Below are positions 37,607 through 46,494 of a DNA stretch of 64,000 nucleotides, piece by piece. This DNA is from Hymenobacter canadensis (GTDB lineage Bacteria; Bacteroidota; Bacteroidia; Cytophagales; Hymenobacteraceae). Position numbers and translations under genes: made by a program. The notes below the pieces were generated by a model. The model made no database searches, was not told the DNA's origin, and was given only the letters and a program-made list of their open reading frames with translations. Each line of letters opens with the position of its first letter. The stretch's first letter is position 1. The stretch is taken from positions 1,302,001-1,366,000 of the forward strand of contig NZ_CP114767.1 in the NCBI RefSeq assembly GCF_027359925.1, read 5' to 3'.

Positions 37607-38485
37607 TTACTGGACCGGCCCGTTATCGGTGCCGGCTTCCAGCACCTGCTGCACCGCCGAAGGCACAGCAGAAAGCAGGTCGAGGCCAGTCGCCTCCTCA
37701 ATGGCATCGACGCTGGTACGGTACTGGCCCCAGCTGGTGCTCAGGCTGTTATCATTGGGGGTATTAATGGCGATTACGCGGGTGGCGGTCGTCACGCGGC
37801 TGGCGTCAGACTCGCCAACGGGCAGCACCACCACGACTTTCCAGATGCGGGCCGGCACCGTCACGCGGCCTTGGTCGAGGGTGGTTTTAGCCCCCGCCGA
37901 ACCAATGCCGCCCGTGCCGTACTGCCCCATAATAACGTACAGCTCATTGCCGGAGCTCAGCAACGAGCGGGTGTAGTCTTCCAGATTGGCCCAGGTCTGC
38001 TGATTGTTGCGCGGCGCCTGCGGAATCATGTTGGTCATGAAAAACGTAGCCGAGTTGTCGGGTACGGTGTTGGTGCGGTCGGCGCTGGGGCAGTTGTGGC
38101 CGCGGTCGAAGCCGGAGCCCGAGTAGCTGGTGGCCTGCACCTGGTACCAGCCGGCCGGCAGGGTGGCATCGGGCCGGAAATCGTCCTGGCGGGCGGCAGA
38201 ACCGCGCCAGCTCTGGTCGAGGTGCCAGCTCACCCAGTTCGGAATACCCCGCTCCCGGTGGTAGCTAAGCGCGTACTGCGGCTTGCTGAGCAGGAAGTTG
38301 GTGGGCTGGGTTGGGTCGTCGGTGGCGCCGCTAGGGTTGCCGAGCGTCAGGTGCTCGGGCAGCGGCTGGGCCGGCGTGACGACTACCGGCGGGGTGGGTA
38401 CTGGGTCTTTGGTACTGGAGCAGGAGGCCACGGTGAGCAGCCCCATCAGCCCGAAAACGGGCAAACGGAAGGAACGGTACAACAT
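37607..38485 (-). CDS. DNA/RNA non-specific endonuclease, lipoprotein
   Basis: About 292 aa. N-terminal lipoprotein signal (LLTVASC, lipobox Cys near residue 22), so it is exported and lipid-anchored. The body is a Serratia-nuclease type (beta-beta-alpha-metal) enzyme: the DRGHNCPSADR motif carries the catalytic His, followed by MTNMIPQAPRNNQQTW with the metal-binding Asn. It cleaves DNA and RNA outside the cell, perhaps for nutrient recovery or defence. Start: a TACCTTTG box at 38528-38535 puts the transcript start near 38522, so the upstream Met at 38530 cannot be used and 38485 is chosen. Confidence 0.9.
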   Translation of the reverse strand: MLYRSFRLPVFGLMGLLTVASCSSTKDPVPTPPVVVTPAQPLPEHLTLGNPSGATDDPTQPTNFLLSKPQYALSYHRERGIPNWVSWHLDQSWRGSAARQDDFRPDATLPAGWYQVQATSYSGSGFDRGHNCPSADRTNTVPDNSATFFMTNMIPQAPRNNQQTWANLEDYTRSLLSSGNELYVIMGQYGTGGIGSAGAKTTLDQGRVTVPARIWKVVVVLPVGESDASRVTTATRVIAINTPNDNSLSTSWGQYRTSVDAIEEATGLDLLSAVPSAVQQVLEAGTDNGPVQ

Positions 38486-38527
38486 CAGAAGAAATAAGGC
38501 AATGGTGTGTAGCAGAGAGCGGAAGCA

Positions 38528-38535
38528 CAAAGGTA
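38528..38535 (-). promoter_or_regulatory. -7 box of nuclease gene
   Basis: TACCTTTG on the minus strand, an exact TAnnTTTG match. Transcript start near 38522 supports the nuclease start at 38485. No convincing TTG lies at the expected distance upstream. Confidence 0.55.
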
Positions 38536-38652
38536 GCCAATTGAAAATCGGACTTGCCTGCCCCCTTGGCTTGCCGCCGAAACGCTCCGGCCCGCCAACA
38601 CTACCCGCCCAACTGCGTATTCCCTGCTACTTACCATCACTAGCTCTGCCGG

Positions 38653-39675
38653 ATGAAGCCCTCCACCGCCTGCCCCTTACAACCCGGTGCCCCCGCCCCG
38701 GCCGCCCTGCTGCCCGACGGCACTGCCCTCTCGGCGCTGCGCGGCCGGCCCGTGGTGCTGGCCTTTGCCCCCGACGAATGGAACCCCGGGCACGCCCACC
38801 AGAGTGCCCTGTTTGCCCAACTGCTCCACGATTTCGGCGCCGAAGTAGCCTTCGTCGATACGGCCGGTGAGGGCTGGCACTCGCTGGACTGGCGCGGCAC
38901 GCTGGCCGGGCAGTTTGGCGTGGCCGGCCGGCGGGCGCTGTTTCTGCTAGATGAGCAGGGCGTGGTGCGCTGGAGTGCGGTGGTAGATGCCACCACCGAC
39001 ATCCGCCCCGGCCAAGTGCTGGCGGCGCTGGAGACCCTGAAAAACCCGGCGGAGACGGCCGCCGGCCAACCGGCTGCCGGCGGCGTGTCGCGGCGCACGT
39101 TCGTGACGGCGCTGCTGGCCACCGTGGCCCTGCTGCTGCTGCCTGGCACCGACGCGGCCGCCGCCGAAGCAGCCCCGGCCGCTACTGCCCCGCCGGCTCC
39201 GGCGGCGGCCGCCGACACCGTGCCCGTAACCCTGCGCATCAACGGCCGGACGCACCGCCTGCAGCTGGAGCCGCGCGTGGCGCTGCTGGATGCGCTGCGC
39301 GAAAACCTGCACCTCACGGGCACCAAGAAAGGCTGCGACCATGGCCAGTGCGGCGCCTGCACCGTGCACCTCGACGGCCAGAGCGCCCTGTCCTGCCTGC
39401 GGCTGGCCGTGATGAGCCAGGGCCAGGAAATCACCACCATCGAGGGCCTGGCCACCGGCGAAACCCTGCACCCCATGCAGGCCGCCTTCGTGAAGCACGA
39501 CGCCTTCCAGTGCGGTTACTGCACGCCGGGCCAGATCATGGCGGCCACCGCTCTGCTCCAGGACAAGCAGCCACGCTCGGCCGTGGAAATCCGGGAAGCC
39601 ATGAGCGGCAACCTGTGCCGCTGCGCCGCTTACCCCAACATCATTGCCGCCATCGAAGACGCCCAGCGCGCTTAA
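38653..39675 (+). CDS. peroxiredoxin-like domain fused to [2Fe-2S] oxidoreductase subunit
   Basis: 340 aa. Residues 1-130: AhpC/redoxin-like fold (LRGRPVVLAFAPDEWNPGH, then DEQGVVRWSAVVD), but the peroxidatic Cys position is His47, so it should not be a peroxidase. Residues 146-165: an internal twin-Arg-like signal, S146-R147-R148-T-F followed by a hydrophobic stretch (TALLATVALLLLPG). Residues about 190-340: [2Fe-2S] subunit of the xanthine oxidase family, with GCDHGQCGACTVHLDG and CGYCTPGQ/CRC ligands, very like E. coli PaoA. The fusion is unusual: PaoA alone carries the Tat signal at its N-terminus. First gene of a three-gene operon; 9 bp precede the FAD subunit. Confidence 0.88.
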   Translation: MKPSTACPLQPGAPAPAALLPDGTALSALRGRPVVLAFAPDEWNPGHAHQSALFAQLLHDFGAEVAFVDTAGEGWHSLDWRGTLAGQFGVAGRRALFLLDEQGVVRWSAVVDATTDIRPGQVLAALETLKNPAETAAGQPAAGGVSRRTFVTALLATVALLLLPGTDAAAAEAAPAATAPPAPAAAADTVPVTLRINGRTHRLQLEPRVALLDALRENLHLTGTKKGCDHGQCGACTVHLDGQSALSCLRLAVMSQGQEITTIEGLATGETLHPMQAAFVKHDAFQCGYCTPGQIMAATALLQDKQPRSAVEIREAMSGNLCRCAAYPNIIAAIEDAQRA

Positions 39676-39684
39676 TTCCCGCCT

Positions 39685-40737
39685 ATGAACCCTTTTCAAT
39701 ACCAGCGGGCCGGCAGCGCTGCCGAAGCCGTTGCCCTGGTGGCCCAGGACCCGGCCGCCACGTTCATTGCCGGTGGCACTTCCGAAGTAGATCTGCTGAA
39801 AGAAGGCGTGCATCAGCCCAGCCGGCTGGTAGACCTGGCGGGACTGCCGCCCGGCACCATTGCGCCGCTTAACGGCGGGCTACGCCTTGGAGCCAGCGTG
39901 AGCAACAGCGCGGCCGCCCTCCACCCCGAAATCCGGCAGCGCTACACCGCCGTGAGCGAGGCCCTTCTGGCGGGCGCCTCCACCCAGATCCGTAACATGG
40001 CCACCATGGCCGGCAATCCGCTGCAGCGCACCCGCTGCCCCTATTTCCGCGACTCAGGCCAGCCCTGCAACAAGCGCACGCCCGGCAGCGGCTGCGCCGC
40101 CCTCGGGGGCCTCAACCGGGTGCACGCCATCTTCGGGGCCTCGTCCAGCTGCGTGGCCACTCAGCCCAGCGACCTGGCCGTGGCCTTGGCCGCCCTCGAC
40201 GCACAGGTGCAGACCACCGGCCCCGGCGGCAGCCGCACCATCGCCTTCCCCGACCTGCACCGCCTGCCCGGAGACACCCCGCACCGGGATACGGTGCTGG
40301 AGCACGGCGAACTGATTACCGCCATCGACCTGCCCGCCTTCACCGGCCGCTCGCATTACCTCAAGGTGCGCGAGCGGGCCTCCTACGCCTACGCGCTGGT
40401 GTCGTGCGCCGTGGCGCTGGAAATGGATGGGACCCGCATCCGGCGGGCCCGGATTGCGCTGGGCGGCGTGGCACATAAGCCCTGGCGGGTACCGGCCGCC
40501 GAAGCCCTGCTGGCCGGCCGCAAGCCCACCGAAAAGCTTTTTCTGGCCGCTGCCGAACGCGCCTTCGCCGATGCCAAACCGCTGGAGCACAACGGCTATA
40601 AAGTACCGATGGGCCGCAGCCTGCTACTGCGGGCGCTGCTGGAAACCAGCGGCCTGCAGCCGCTGGCGGGCCCGGCCGGCACAGCCTTCGCGGCCAGCGT
40701 GGGCGGCGTGGCCGGCCTTGTTTCTTCTCCCCGCTAA
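39685..40737 (+). CDS. FAD-binding subunit of molybdenum aldehyde/xanthine oxidoreductase, PaoB-like
   Basis: 350 aa. CO-dehydrogenase-type flavoprotein: FAD-binding FIAGGTSEVDLLKEG near residue 25, then ASTQIRNMATMAGNPLQRTRCPY (two segments). It keeps the extra Cys set of E. coli PaoB (RCPYFRDSGQPCNKRTPGSGC, then SSSC), which in PaoB holds an additional [4Fe-4S] cluster. It passes electrons from the molybdenum site through the iron-sulfur clusters. Start 9 bp after the [2Fe-2S] subunit and 15 bp before the large subunit. The acceptor is unknown; periplasmic export is expected with its partner. Confidence 0.92.
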   Translation: MNPFQYQRAGSAAEAVALVAQDPAATFIAGGTSEVDLLKEGVHQPSRLVDLAGLPPGTIAPLNGGLRLGASVSNSAAALHPEIRQRYTAVSEALLAGASTQIRNMATMAGNPLQRTRCPYFRDSGQPCNKRTPGSGCAALGGLNRVHAIFGASSSCVATQPSDLAVALAALDAQVQTTGPGGSRTIAFPDLHRLPGDTPHRDTVLEHGELITAIDLPAFTGRSHYLKVRERASYAYALVSCAVALEMDGTRIRRARIALGGVAHKPWRVPAAEALLAGRKPTEKLFLAAAERAFADAKPLEHNGYKVPMGRSLLLRALLETSGLQPLAGPAGTAFAASVGGVAGLVSSPR

Positions 40738-40752
40738 TTTTTCAGGATTGCT

Positions 40753-43011
40753 ATGACAGTATCGGAAGCCACCGGCCAGCCCCTCGACCGGGTAGATGGC
40801 CGGCTGAAGGTGATGGGCGGCGCCCGCTACACCGCCGAATGGGACGTGCCGGGCCTGGTATACGGCGCGGTGGTCGTCAGCACGATTGCCCACGGCACCA
40901 TCCGCACGCTGGATACGGCAGCAGCCCTGCGCGCGCCGGGCGTGCGGGCCGTGCTCACCCACGACAACGCCCCACGCCTGCAGCCCCTGCCCGAGAAAGT
41001 GGGCGAAACGCTGTTTCGGGGCGAGGGTGGCATCACGGAAACGCGCCAGCCCCTGCAGGATGCCACCGTGGAATATGCCGGCCAGCCCATCGCCCTGGTG
41101 GTGGCCGACACCCACGAGCAGGCCCGCCACGCCGCCTCGCTCGTGCGCGTGACCTACGAGGAGCGCCCGCCGCAGCTCGACCAGCATACCGCGGCCCGAC
41201 AAAGCAAGCCGGAGTCCTTTCTGGGCAGCAAGGAAGAAAAGCTACAGGTCACCATCGGCGACCCTAAAGCGGCGCTGGCGGCGGCGCCCGTGCAGGTGCA
41301 GCAGGTATACGAATCCGGCATCACCCACCACAGCCCCATCGAGCAGGTAGCCACCATTGCCCACTGGGAACAGCGCGGCGGCACCGACTTCCTAACCCTC
41401 TACGACACCACCCGCGGCCTCGACAACACCCAGGCCGTAGCGGCGCTGTCGCTGGGGCTGCCCAAGGAGCGGGTGCGCGTCATTTGCCCGTTCGTGGGCG
41501 GGGCGTTTGGGGCCAAGGGCTGGCTGTTTGCGCCTGTGCTGCTGGCAGCCATGGCCGCCCGCGTGGTGAAGCGCCCCGTGAAGCTGGAATGGCGCCGGCA
41601 GGAGATGTTTACGGTGGCCGGCCAGCGCGCCGCCACCCGCCAGACCCTGGCCCTGGGCGCCACCCGCGACGGCAAGCTCACGGCCCTGCAGCACGACACG
41701 CACACCCATTCCTCGCTGTCGAGCGGGTTTACGGAGCCGTGCGCGCGCGTGTCGCGGATGATGTACGCCGTGCCCAACCTGGGTTTCTCGCACCAGCTGG
41801 CCCACCTGAACCTGCCCTCGCCGTGCCCCATGCGCGGCCCCGGCGAAACCGTGGGCGGCTGGGCCCTGGAGTGCGCCCTCGACGAGCTGGCCACCGAGCT
41901 GAACTTGGACCCCGTGGAGCTGCGCCTGCGCAACTACGCCGAGAAAAACCCCGAAACCGGCAAACCCTGGTCGAGCAAAAACCTGCGCGAGTGCTACGCC
42001 CGCGGCAAGGCCCTCATCGGTTGGGACGCCCGCAACCCTAAGCCCCGCTCCATGCGCGAAGGCCGCGAGCTGATCGGCTACGGCATGGCTACTACTATGT
42101 ACCCGGCCGGCCGGCGCAAGGCCGCCGCCAAAGCCACCATTTTCGCTGATGGCCGCGCCCTGGTGCAGAGTGCCACCCACGAGCTGGGCAACGGCGCCTA
42201 CACCATTTTCCGCCAGATTGGGGCCGACGGGCTGGGGCTGCCCGTGGAGCAGGTGCGGTTCGAGCTGGGCGACTCCGCTTTGCCCACCACGCCTACCGCG
42301 GGTGGCTCCGTCACTACGGCCACCGTGGGCCCGGCCGTGCTGCAGGCCGCCCGGGCCGCCGTGCGCGCCCTGCAGCAGCTGGCCGCCCGCGACGCGAAGT
42401 CGCCGCTGTACGGGGCAGCCCCGGAGGCCGTGGAAGCCCGCGCCGGCCGGCTGCAGCTCAAGGCCACGCCCGCTACCGGCGAAACCTACGCCGCTATTCT
42501 GAAACGCGCCGGCCTGCCTTCCATCGTTGGCACCGACGAGGCCCAGCCCGGCGCCGAGCGGGAGCAATACTCGTTCTATTCCTTCGGAGCGGTGTTTGCC
42601 CAGGTGCGGGTAGATGAGGCCAGCGGCACGGTTCGGGTGGCCCGGCTCTGCGGCGTGTACGACGTCGGCCGGCTGATGAACCCCAAAACGGCCCATTCCC
42701 AGATTATCGGGGGCATGACGATGGGCCTGGGCGCTACCTTGATGGAGGAAACCTCCTACGACCCGCGCAATGGCCGCGCCGTGGTGCGCAACTTCGCCGA
42801 CTACCACATGCCCAGCATGGCCGACACGCCCGACATTCAGGTGGAATGGCTCAATATCCCCGACCCCTTCATCAGTGAGCTGGGAGCCCGTGGCATTGGC
42901 GAAATTGGCTGCGTGGGCACCCCGGCGGCCATCACCAACGCCGTATTCCACGCTACCGGCCGCCGCCTGCGCTCCTTGCCACTCACCCCCGACAAATTTT
43001 TCAGCGCCTAA
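40753..43011 (+). CDS. molybdopterin-binding large subunit of aldehyde/xanthine oxidoreductase, PaoC-like
   Basis: 752 aa, the size of PaoC (about 730). MoCo-binding subunit of the xanthine oxidase family: N-terminal LDRVDGRLKVMGGARYTAEW, middle CPFVGGAFGAKG, cofactor segment PMRGPGETVGGWALE, and the C-terminal GARGIGEIGCVGTPAAITNA containing the catalytic Glu. It likely oxidises aldehydes or aromatic heterocycles; the substrate is not readable. No chaperone (XdhC/PaoD) gene is seen beside it, so cofactor insertion is supplied elsewhere. Last gene of the operon, followed by a long perfect hairpin. Confidence 0.93.
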   Translation: MTVSEATGQPLDRVDGRLKVMGGARYTAEWDVPGLVYGAVVVSTIAHGTIRTLDTAAALRAPGVRAVLTHDNAPRLQPLPEKVGETLFRGEGGITETRQPLQDATVEYAGQPIALVVADTHEQARHAASLVRVTYEERPPQLDQHTAARQSKPESFLGSKEEKLQVTIGDPKAALAAAPVQVQQVYESGITHHSPIEQVATIAHWEQRGGTDFLTLYDTTRGLDNTQAVAALSLGLPKERVRVICPFVGGAFGAKGWLFAPVLLAAMAARVVKRPVKLEWRRQEMFTVAGQRAATRQTLALGATRDGKLTALQHDTHTHSSLSSGFTEPCARVSRMMYAVPNLGFSHQLAHLNLPSPCPMRGPGETVGGWALECALDELATELNLDPVELRLRNYAEKNPETGKPWSSKNLRECYARGKALIGWDARNPKPRSMREGRELIGYGMATTMYPAGRRKAAAKATIFADGRALVQSATHELGNGAYTIFRQIGADGLGLPVEQVRFELGDSALPTTPTAGGSVTTATVGPAVLQAARAAVRALQQLAARDAKSPLYGAAPEAVEARAGRLQLKATPATGETYAAILKRAGLPSIVGTDEAQPGAEREQYSFYSFGAVFAQVRVDEASGTVRVARLCGVYDVGRLMNPKTAHSQIIGGMTMGLGATLMEETSYDPRNGRAVVRNFADYHMPSMADTPDIQVEWLNIPDPFISELGARGIGEIGCVGTPAAITNAVFHATGRRLRSLPLTPDKFFSA

Positions 43012-43062
43012 ACAACGGATGATCATGCCGGGCTCATCGGAAATTAGTGGGCCTTTAACTTT

Positions 43063-43133
43063 CCAATCAGCTTATAAGCTAAACAGGTGCCTATACAATG
43101 TATAGGCACCTGTTTAGCTTATAAGCTGATTGG
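43063..43133. repeat. perfect 33-bp-arm hairpin
   Basis: 43063-43095 pairs perfectly with 43101-43133 across the loop CAATG. Each arm holds the 12-bp palindrome AGCTTATAAGCT. It is AT-rich against the GC-rich surroundings and ends the oxidoreductase operon, 52 bp after its stop. No T run follows, so it is not a standard terminator; it may be an element remnant or a cruciform. Confidence 0.85.
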
Positions 43134-43330
43134 CATTATCGGGTAGCCTTAATCTACCAGGACACAGTACGGAGTTTCATACTATCAATGCACTTATAAT
43201 GAGCCACTCACGTGCGCGACATTTACAGATTATCAATCCCTTAATTCGCCTTGCCCCTGTTTTTTCTTGTGTAAGCTTATTTTTTTATTGCGCTGATTAA
43301 TTAATAAAATTCGTAGCCTACTCTATGAAT

Positions 43331-43362
43331 TTAGCGTAATGAGAATTATTCTGGTAGGTTTG
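43331..43362 (+). promoter_or_regulatory. candidate promoter of small AT-hook-like gene
   Basis: TAGGTTTG (43355-43362) matches TAnnTTTG exactly, with TTA at 43331-43333 about 21 bp upstream. It leads to the gene starting at 43411. Confidence 0.5.
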
Positions 43363-43410
43363 TACTCTTCAGTTTTCCTACACGCTTTTCACCTCTAAAA
43401 TACGTACACC

Positions 43411-43668
43411 ATGGCCTTGGACATCAGCCAGCTTGAAGAAGTAATTAAGAACGCTAAAAACAGCGACATCGTAAAGAAAGACCTGCGCAAAGCACTCCGC
43501 AGCGTTTCGGCTGCAATTCGCACGCTCAACCAGGCAGTGGAAGATATGGATGCTATTCTGGCCGACGACTACCAGCCAGCCGTGAAAGAGCGTAAGGCCC
43601 GTACCGTAACACCAGGTGGCGCTAAGCGGGGCCGCAAGCCAAAAAATGCCGTGCCTGCCGGCGAGTAG
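43411..43668 (+). CDS. small basic protein with AT-hook-like tail
   Basis: 85 aa. The N-terminal two thirds are predicted coiled helices (LEEVIKNAKNSDIVKKDLRKALRS, split by charge; then SAAIRTLNQAVEDMDAI). The tail is basic with GAKRGRKPK, close to the AT-hook core (GRP) that binds the minor groove of AT-rich DNA. No other domain is seen. It could be a nucleoid-associated protein, but the evidence is only composition. It lies in an AT-rich intergenic region with its own promoter and terminator, so it is monocistronic. Confidence 0.75.
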   Translation: MALDISQLEEVIKNAKNSDIVKKDLRKALRSVSAAIRTLNQAVEDMDAILADDYQPAVKERKARTVTPGGAKRGRKPKNAVPAGE

Positions 43669-43691
43669 TCTTACTGCTCCTGACAGAAAAT

Positions 43692-43721
43692 AAAAAAGCC
43701 TCGCTAACGCGGGGCTTTTTT
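43692..43721 (+). terminator. terminator of AT-hook-like gene
   Basis: 13-bp stem with one G-T pair (43692-43704 with 43709-43721), loop TAAC, followed by T residues. Bidirectional in appearance. Confidence 0.85.
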
Positions 43722-43960
43722 ATTTTCCATTTCCGCGGCCTTACTACCAGCAATTCTGCGGTACCTCGCTCGCAAAAAATAAAACACAGCAACCGAAACC
43801 ATAAGCGCCCCCTCTCTGCTCCCCAATCAACCCCTGAGATTCCGGCTCGCGCTGCACTATATCAGCCAGCCCGCTGGGTTCTATAAGCAGATCTTCAGAC
43901 CCGCAATATCAGGAGGCATTTACAGTAGTCAGCCTGATCTTAAACGCCTGATTAGCGCAG

Positions 43961-44002
43961 AAAAGGAGGGCTCCGGTAAATTACCGGAGCCCTCCTTTTT
44001 TT
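43961..44002. terminator. terminator of DUF349 gene
   Basis: Long stem (43961-43979 with 43981-43999) flanked by A and T runs, directly after the minus-strand DUF349 stop. It can act in both directions. Confidence 0.85.
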
Positions 44003-44023
44003 ATGGCAGTCGTGAAGCAAAGT

Positions 44024-46426
44024 CTAGCTACGCACGACGCGCAATTGCTTTTTCAGGCCCTCAATGCGGCCTTGTGCCTCGTCGATGCGGCCCTGGTATT
44101 CTTCGCGCAGTTGGGTGGCGTTTTTGGAACGGGCGAAAAACTCCAGGTTCGTTTTCAGCGTGGAAATATCATTTTCCAGCTCGTTGATTTCGCGGCGCAA
44201 CGCCTGCTCCTTTTTATAGAGCTGCTGCTGAGCGTCGGGGCTGGATTTGAGGCGCTCTATCTGCAGGTTGAACAGCAGATCCGTTCGCTCGTCGTAGGCC
44301 AGGCCCGGCACCGTATCAAGGTACTTGCCCATCACGCTCTGGAACCGCTCGTCGGCGCGGCTGTCGGCCCCGAAGGCCTGCCACTCCTGCACGTGCTGCC
44401 GGAAGCCGTCGAGCGTGCCTGGCTGGTCGGCGCTGAGGCCGGCGGTGCTGGCGGCCAGCTGGTCGAGGTAGGTGGCCTGCTCCTGGCTGAGCTGCTGCAC
44501 CCGCTCGTGGCGCTGCTTCTGCTCCTGGTTTTTGCGGTCGAAGAACGAGTCGCAGGCGGTGCGGAACCGGTTCCAGACCTTGTCCGACTGCTTCTCGGGC
44601 ACGCGGCCGATGGTTTTCCAGTCTTTCTGCAGCCGGATGACCACCTCGCGGCCCTGCTCCCAGTCGGGGTTGGCCAGCGCAGCTTCGGCCTGCTCAATCA
44701 GCTCCAGCTTGCGCTTGAGGTTGCCGTTCTTCTCTTCGTCGAGGGCTTTGAAATACTGATTTTTGCGCTGGAAAAAGCCTTTATAGGCACCCCAGAACTG
44801 CTTGTTCATGTTCTCGGCCTTGTCGCGGGGCACGAGGCCGGCAGCATCCCACTCTTCCTTGAGCTTCTGAAGTTCGTCGGTTTTGGCCCGCCACTCGTTT
44901 ACGCGCTCCGTCTGGAAGTCGCCGAATGGGCGCAGCTGCTCCAGCAGCGCCGCTTTGCGGGTCATGTTGGCGTTTTCCTGGGTTGAACGCGTGTCCAGAA
45001 ACTCCTTTTTGCGGTTGTGCACCAGCTCCGACGCCTGCAGGAAGCGCTGCCACAGCGGCTCGCGCTGCTCGTTGGGCACCGGCCCGATGTGCTTCCACTC
45101 TTCGTGCAGCTGGCGCAGGTCGGTCAGGGCTTTGTTGATGCTCGACTGCCCGGCCAACGCCTCGGCCCGCACAATCAGGGCCTCTTTGGCCTCCAGGTTG
45201 CGGCGGCGGTCCAGCTCCTTCATCTCGAAGAACAGGCCGCGGTTGTTATAAAAGATGTCGAGCAGCGCGTGGTAGGAGTTCCACAGCTCCTGCGTGTCTT
45301 TCTGCGGCACCGGGCCGGTCGCCTTCCAGTCGTTCTGCAGCGCCTTGATGCGGGCCGAGCTGTCCTTGGTTTCGGCCGATTCTACCAGCAGGCGCAGCTG
45401 CGAGAGCAGATGCTGCTTGTGCAGCAGGTTGCGGGCGCGCTGCTCGTCTTCGGCTTTGGCGTCGCGCACGCGGCTCTCACGGAACTCCTGCATGCCTTTG
45501 CTCAACTCCTGGTAGCCGTCGGGGCCGGAGTAGGCAAAGTCGTCGCCTTCGTTGCCGGCTTCGGTGAAGCGCTGGCGGGCGGTGGTGCGGTCGGCCTGCA
45601 CGGCCGTGTCGTACTGCCGGTAGAGGTCGGTAATCTGCTTGCGGTTCTGGCGGGCATCGGGGCGGCGCAGCAAGGCCAGCAGGTGCGTCGTCTGGGCCGG
45701 CAGGTCGAGGGTGGTGAAATCGGGGGCCGGCGTTTCGGGCACGAACTCCTCTTCCTCCTCGTGCGCAGCACCCGTTTCCAGGGGCGGCGTCTCCGACGAG
45801 GTTGGCAGGGTGGCCAGGGCTTCGGGGGCCGTTTCCAGCTCGGCCGCCGCGTGAATATCCGCCACGGGCAGCTCGGCGTCCGGCGACTCAGCCACCGACT
45901 CGCTGGCACCGGTCAGCGCTTCGGGCTCGGGCGACACGGGTTCGGCGGGCGCCTCGGTCAGGGCTTCGGGCTCGGGCGTTACGGCGGGCACCGGCTCGGC
46001 AGCCGCCACGTGGTCCGGCGCAGAATCGACAGCGCCGGCCTCCTGGGCCTGGGCACTTACCACCCCGGGGGTGCTGGTGCCATAGTGGCTTTCGGCGCGG
46101 GCCTGGGTGTCGGAAATGGCGGGGCTATGCGCGGGGGGCGCTACCGAAACCGGCGTCGCTGGTACCACAGCGGGCGTTTCGGCGGTGCCGGCTTCCTCGG
46201 GCTGGCCGGGCTGGGGGTGTGTTTCGGTGGCGGGACGTTCGGTTATATCGTCATCGGCGGCCGGCGCCGGGGCGGGCGTGGCAGCCACCGGGGCGTTGCC
46301 CGCAGTATCGGTAGCGTCGGGCTGCTGGGAGCGGATTTCAGCCAGCCGGCGCTCCAGAATGCTCATCGGCGACTCGGAGTCGGCAGCAGAGCCGGCGGGG
46401 GCGGCGTTATCGTTTTCGGGTAGCAT
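44024..46426 (-). CDS. DUF349 repeat protein
   Basis: 800 aa. The first 270 residues are low-complexity, rich in Ala, Glu, Pro and Thr (a disordered leader). The rest has about five DUF349 helical repeats, each with a W-K-x2-G-P/T-V-P core (NDWKATGPVPQKDTQELW, EEWKHIGPVPNEQREPLW, EEWDAAGLVPRDKAENM, QKDWKTIGRVPEKQSDKVW). The protein is fully helical, ending in coiled coil (ALRREINELENDIS). DUF349 proteins are widespread in Bacteroidota and their role is not settled; helical scaffolding or nucleic-acid contact is inference. It follows YqgE by 68 bp on the same strand and has its own terminator. Confidence 0.88.
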   Translation of the reverse strand: MLPENDNAAPAGSAADSESPMSILERRLAEIRSQQPDATDTAGNAPVAATPAPAPAADDDITERPATETHPQPGQPEEAGTAETPAVVPATPVSVAPPAHSPAISDTQARAESHYGTSTPGVVSAQAQEAGAVDSAPDHVAAAEPVPAVTPEPEALTEAPAEPVSPEPEALTGASESVAESPDAELPVADIHAAAELETAPEALATLPTSSETPPLETGAAHEEEEEFVPETPAPDFTTLDLPAQTTHLLALLRRPDARQNRKQITDLYRQYDTAVQADRTTARQRFTEAGNEGDDFAYSGPDGYQELSKGMQEFRESRVRDAKAEDEQRARNLLHKQHLLSQLRLLVESAETKDSSARIKALQNDWKATGPVPQKDTQELWNSYHALLDIFYNNRGLFFEMKELDRRRNLEAKEALIVRAEALAGQSSINKALTDLRQLHEEWKHIGPVPNEQREPLWQRFLQASELVHNRKKEFLDTRSTQENANMTRKAALLEQLRPFGDFQTERVNEWRAKTDELQKLKEEWDAAGLVPRDKAENMNKQFWGAYKGFFQRKNQYFKALDEEKNGNLKRKLELIEQAEAALANPDWEQGREVVIRLQKDWKTIGRVPEKQSDKVWNRFRTACDSFFDRKNQEQKQRHERVQQLSQEQATYLDQLAASTAGLSADQPGTLDGFRQHVQEWQAFGADSRADERFQSVMGKYLDTVPGLAYDERTDLLFNLQIERLKSSPDAQQQLYKKEQALRREINELENDISTLKTNLEFFARSKNATQLREEYQGRIDEAQGRIEGLKKQLRVVRS

Positions 46427-46494
46427 AGTTCAGGGGAAAAGGCCCGGCCGGCAGTCGAAAAACGACGGCACGGGCGACGGAGGAAGAAATCAGG

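Noticed and set aside
41392..43026. Minus-strand open frame opposite the molybdopterin subunit
   Set aside because: Shadow frame; the plus strand has all catalytic motifs.
45017..46423. Plus-strand open frame opposite DUF349
   Set aside because: Gly/Arg-rich shadow of the low-complexity leader; no start context or family.
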